Assembly: GCA_030374805.1 (NCBI GenBank) | Contig: JARGSG010000193.1 | Location: 186,001 to 250,000, forward strand | DNA from: Gracilaria gracilis | Taxonomy: Eukaryota > Rhodophyta > Florideophyceae > Gracilariales > Gracilariaceae | DNA: 64,000 nucleotides | Direction: 5' to 3' | Shown: positions 60,091 through 64,000 of the stretch, piece by piece | Layout: every line of letters starts with the position of its first letter | Position numbering within the stretch: position 1 is the stretch's first letter | The notes under the pieces: model-generated | Told to the model about the DNA's origin: nothing | The model's input: the letters and a program-made list of their open reading frames with translations, nothing else | The model's database searches: none | Made by a program: the position numbers and the translations under genes

Positions 60091-62286
60091 CTAAGTAGTC
60101 TTCTTCCAACCGGGCTTCGTAATACGACGCCCACGGGTACCCCACGGAGAGGTACCACGGCCCGCAACGGAACCACCACGCGAACCCGAACCGGTCTTCG
60201 TCGGCTGGAACGCCAAGGCGCCAGGCCACGGCGAAGTGGCCACGACCTTCTTCTTCCCACCCGACTTACTGCCGGATTGGCTTGCGGGTGCAGGCGCCGG
60301 CTCTATGAGGTCCTCCTCAACCGTGACGGTCTCCGTTCCCTCTTGATCTCCGCTCGGAGACGGCATGGGAACATCCTGCACCGCAGGGGTTACTTCCTCT
60401 TGCAGAGTCTCCTCTTCGGGAGCCGCGTTCGTACCGCTCGGCCCTGCACCGTCACCGGACTGGCCTTCACCTTCAGGCTCTGTCCCGGGCGGAATATAGA
60501 GCGTAACCAGCTCGACACCCTTGAAGAAGTACTCCGCCGCTTGGCGCATGTTCTTCACGATGTGGTCGACGATGCGCTCCGCATCGACCTGTTGCGCAAT
60601 GCCCTCATAGGATTTGGTCACCAGCTCCTTTAACGGTGGCGCGAACGTCGACATCGGCGTCCCATCCACACCGGGCGCCATACCCAGACCAGCCGTCACG
60701 GACTTCTCGTAAGACGCGAGGACCAACAAGGAGTGGGTCCGGAGGTAACCGAGCCGGTTAAGCTGCGCCTGAGCCTGCTCACGGAGAGCAGTCTCGGCGT
60801 TGACCGCAAGGCGCATCCATGCTCGGGCCGCCAACAGGGCGTCGTCAAGCGTCGCAGGTTCCTCTTCGCCGAACGGAATACAAGCCGCACGGAGAGCCAT
60901 GAAGGCCTTGTGCGTATCACCGTCCGAATGCGGGCTGGCGCTGTCCTCAATGGCGAACCCGGATTTGTCCCAAGACTTCCGACCGGATCCTGCCTGTACT
61001 CCTGCCTCCACAACGGTCTTCGCCTCAACGGGTGTCGCCATTGGAGTCGGCAGTGGAGCCTCGTCCTCGAAGTCCTGCGCCATGAACCCATGCGGGAAGA
61101 AGTCCGGAACGGTTTTGAAGGGCCAGGAGGGGAGACGCTCCGGACCCTTCAGGACACGAGTGATCGGCGTCGCGACCGATCCGGTCGAGGGCATCGCCGG
61201 GAACGTATCGGAGTAGTAGTCGTACCACCGGAACCCCGGAGTGTTGTCCCAATCGGTCTCCAACGAGTACTGTAACAGTTTCTCACCGACCTGCGATGGA
61301 AACACGGTGCCGCGGAGAACGTTCGGGAGTCCTTTCTCGGCCAGGATACATACCAGTTTGTACGGCATCGGGAACAACCGCCCGTACTTGGTTTGGCCGT
61401 CCTTGTGGTACAGACGCTCGTCTCCCGCACGGGTGAAGACCTCGATACCTTCGTGGGCCGCCTGGAGGAACGCCATAAAGGCAAACACTGCCCATTCGGC
61501 ATATACGACCTGACGGACAACACCCTGAATGGGTGAACCTTTGAGGAGCTCTTCCGAATGGTAAGCCAACACGGAAGGAGTCGGTACGGATAGGTTGCGG
61601 GACACATCGAGGCTGGTCCACACTTCGTTCGTGGAGCAATACAAGTCCGATCGGCGATGAACAGGGACGTCAAAGAACTCGACGTTGTGCCAACTGTACA
61701 GGAACCCATGGGACGCTCGGATTCTCGCCTCCGTTGCGGTATTACTTCCCCACCGTTGACGGTCCAGCCAGTACAACTTGTCGTACGGCGGTTCGAACAT
61801 CACCAACCCAAGCGGATTCATGTCCTTCTCGGGAAAGCCCGAATCGGATGAGCAGCGGTGGAACAAACGCTGCAACGCATCCTGATAGGTCTTCTCCTCC
61901 GGACAGCGCAGGTATAACATGTCGCTGCGCCCGTAGGTCTCTTCACTCTTCCGTCCAGTCACACCAGGCAGGTGGTTTCAGCGGGCTTGCCAAGCTTCGA
62001 TGCTTGTCCGTTTCGGATTGCGAGTCGCCATATCCCGCATCGGTAGCGCCGTCGGAATCGACGCGATGCGCTCGCCGTCGAAGAACCCCTTCTGGACGTA
62101 TTCCATGACGGATAGCGGGACCTGCTTCCTCCGGCGAGGAGCGGTAAGACCGCGACGGAAGCGATGGTCATACTTCTGACCAGGTAACGGGACCGAACGG
62201 AAACGTGTCGACGGTGTACCAGAGCCGCTCGGGTTCGGCGCCATTGCGTGCGTGGGGTTGGATACGGAGTGAACCGACTCGGGCAT
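60091..62286 (-). mobile_element. Gag-like gene of a Ty3/gypsy-type element (copy C), convergent with pol 2
   Basis: A minus-strand Gag-like gene. The N-terminal part near 62.2 kb has STRFRSVPLPG, matching the FRSVPLP motif of copies A and B. The body (60.09-61.96 kb, 623 residues) has a Tyr/Trp/Phe-rich core with YGRLFPMPYKL (compare YDHCRLWYLLPML in copy B) and a helical segment (about residues 370-510). A long acidic Pro/Glu stretch follows, then a basic Arg-Gly tail (GSRGGSVAGRGTSPWGTRGRR) suited to RNA binding without a zinc knuckle. It ends about 240 bp from the pol 2 chromodomain region on the opposite strand, the same convergent layout as copy B with pol 1. It looks close to whole, with about one break. 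Function as Gag is inferred. Confidence 0.65.
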
Positions 62287-62667
62287 GTCACCGCTTGCCT
62301 GGCGCTCTTATAGGGGGAGGTGAACACGACAATGCGGTACTTGAGGTATTACCGACCGTTTGGAATCGCCACGACGACTATGTCGTCGTACAGGCACCGC
62401 GCGGACGAAATGTCAGTGCTGACCAATTCATTTTTATTGGAGGATCAGGAGCTGACGTTCCGCCACCCACTTCACACGAGATACACTATACACTCGCTTC
62501 GTCGTTGCGTCGCATCGCGTCTAATTCGTACAGTCGCTCGCCCGTACGGTCACAATGAGCACTGACGGTCCTTCGACCGCCAGTCTATTTACGAAAGAGG
62601 ACCACCGCTTCGGACACGGCGTACCCGCACGGACACGCTTTCGGCCGCTAAGAGATCATCCGCCGTA

Positions 62668-62790
62668 CGCTCTCCGTCGAGACGTGCGGCGCGCGCCAAT
62701 ACGCGTACCCGCCAGACGCCCTCCATCGAGACGTGCTGGGCGTGCCGATTGGACCCCCATCGGGCGTTCTCCTTCGAGACGAACCGCACG
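62668..62790 (+). repeat. Three degenerate copies of a roughly 50-bp unit
   Basis: CGYNCTCCNTCGAGACG recurs three times at about 50-bp spacing (near 62,669, 62,720 and 62,769), each preceded by a CCG-rich stretch. Confidence 0.7.
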
Positions 62791-62908
62791 GAAAGACACG
62801 GATACACGCACGCCTTCGCTGCCGTCAGTACCCGTCTTCACGCCCACTCGTACGTAACATGGCAAGCGTCCCCAACGGTTCCGTCCGTATGGTGTCTCCT
62901 CCACTTAG

Positions 62909-62978
62909 GAAAACCGGGCATGGCTTCGCCCCGCCCATCCTGGGCAAATTTTCCGAAAGCGGACGCTGTGGCTTCCCG
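62909..62978 (+). repeat. Hairpin-bearing direct repeat, copy 1
   Basis: About 70 bp with GGCATGGCTTCGCC and GGGCAAATTTTCCGAA, repeated at 63,341-63,412. The inverted arms GGAAAA/TTTTCC flank the shared core. Confidence 0.75.
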
Positions 62979-63340
62979 TAACCCGTACGGACTCCACGCA
63001 CGCGTGCCGCGTGTTACCGAACGGATGACACCAAGTGCAGACCTCGCGGTGGGCGGCGCTAACGACTTCGAAGCCCCGCAGGACACGCTCCGTGTGGCGA
63101 CAGTCGCGGATGCCCTACAGGACGAGATGCACATTTCCGATTGGACTTGAACGTACGCGGGGCCGAGCACGTTGACGTTACTCGAACGAGTGCCTACGGT
63201 CTGCACAGGTATAACGGTTGCGCACACCCCGGACCATGCCTCGAGCGGCTTCGATCCCCCGTTCGCGCACCAGTGCGTTTCGTTCCGCTCGGCTTGGATC
63301 TTTACCACACGTACTCAAGGCCCTTTTCCTCGCTCCCGCT

Positions 63341-63412
63341 CTGGAAATTTTGGCATGGCTTCGCCACGCCCTTTCCGGGCAAAATTTCCGAACGGACACT
63401 ATGGCGCCCTCT
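63341..63412 (+). repeat. Hairpin-bearing direct repeat, copy 2
   Basis: The arms GGAAATTTTG (63,343) and CAAAATTTCC (ending 63,389) are perfect 10-base inverted repeats around GCATGGCTTCGCCACGCC. The repeat is followed at once by a CCGAACGG word. Confidence 0.8.
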
Positions 63413-64000
63413 CAACCATGCGGACAGACGCGTAGCGTCTTGACGACACTACGCGGCGCTCCGAGGGCGGAGCGCAAGTGTAGGAGGGGGATCTGTAGTA
63501 TAGTGGGCCCGGGTTGGTACAGAGTGTGTCTGACCAGCCGTTCACGTACGAAGGGGTAGTGCACGATGGGCTGGTGCAGTGGCACCGCCACGTGTACGAT
63601 CTGGTGACCAAGTGCCGGACGGGTTGGAAAAGCGTACAAGTTGGCCACGTGTACGGACTTCAAGCATCTTCTGCCGAACGTCTTCTTCGTTAGTTTGCAC
63701 TTACAATAGACCGCACGGTATATTCTACTAAGGTTTCTCAGACCGTTCGTACCCTTTTGCGCGCACCTGTACGCGCTTGGTGATACCGAACGTCCACTCT
63801 CCCTTCGACCGCCCGATGCTTCCGCCCTCCTTCCCTGTTCGGATTCATTACAGTTACACGACTGTACGCTACCGCCGCTCCAATCTCAAGACCGCTTCGG
63901 ACTCTCTCATTTTTTGGCATTATACCACAGGGTACAATAATTGACGTGGACTACATCAATTCTGGTTGTGTTTGACTCAGTCCGGGAATCAAATAGTGTG

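Larger units (their letters stand above)
55860..63900. repeat. Field of dispersed CCGWACGG palindromic words
   Basis: About two dozen exact CCGAACGG, CCGTTCGG or CCGTACGG words were counted by eye over 8 kb. Examples: near 56.21, 56.34, 56.39, 56.57, 56.67, 57.16, 57.32, 57.80, 57.82, 57.89, 58.10, 58.19, 58.31, 58.55, 58.81, 58.94, 59.28, 59.54, 60.88, 62.19, 62.54, 62.98, 63.02 and 63.39 kb. Several extend to the palindrome-like TCCGWACGGA. They occur in different codon phases, in genes on either strand and in non-coding DNA. Fewer than one would be expected by chance at equal base use, and I saw none in the other elements of the window. Confidence 0.8.
62287..64000. other. Non-coding flank upstream of Gag-like gene C
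   Basis: No gene was recognised. It carries CCGWACGG words and its own repeats, and probably is the leader and LTR of the element carrying pol 2 and Gag-like gene C. No LTR partner was found at the 55.7-kb junction. Confidence 0.45.

Overview
The window looks like accessory chromatin of a eukaryotic nuclear genome, most likely a red alga (inference). The clearest host clue is the tail of an NADPH oxidase at about 22.5-23.7 kb that carries extra membrane segments between its FAD and NAD(P)H parts, a layout I recall being reported for red algal oxidases. Host sequence is scarce and decayed: a MED7-like Mediator subunit (7.7-13.3 kb), the NADPH oxidase tail, and an M20 amidohydrolase (41.3-42.6 kb). 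No intact host gene was recognised, and no rRNA, tRNA or CRISPR array was seen.

Most of the DNA is transposable elements of different ages. 1-1.85 kb: a Gag-like gene on the minus strand. 2.5-7.15 kb: an old Ty1/copia element on the minus strand. 7.92-12.71 kb: a Ty1/copia element with identical LTRs inside the MED7 remnant. 16.3-22.1 kb: a tyrosine-recombinase retrotransposon (DIRS order) with split direct repeats and the recombinase gene placed first. 26.4-29.4 kb: a decayed CACTA-type (Tnp2) DNA transposon. 33.4-41.3 kb: an old Ty3/gypsy chromovirus that took a 340-bp insertion and a 2.1-kb non-autonomous LTR element carrying a minisatellite. 41.9-42.2 kb: a 301-bp TRIM/SMART-type LTR element inside the M20 gene.

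The right quarter (48.1-64 kb) is the most unusual. Two Ty3/gypsy chromovirus pol genes stand head to head, about 0.2 kb apart near 55.7 kb. Beyond the chromodomain end of each pol lies a Gag-like gene on the opposite strand, so each pol converges on its own Gag-like gene. The two Gag-like genes and the one at the left edge share an N-terminal motif. This points to a family of ambisense Ty3/gypsy-like elements. The right-hand member and its flank (55.86-63.9 kb) also carry about two dozen copies of the 8-base word CCGWACGG, on both strands and in coding and non-coding DNA, which is far above chance and absent from neighbouring elements.
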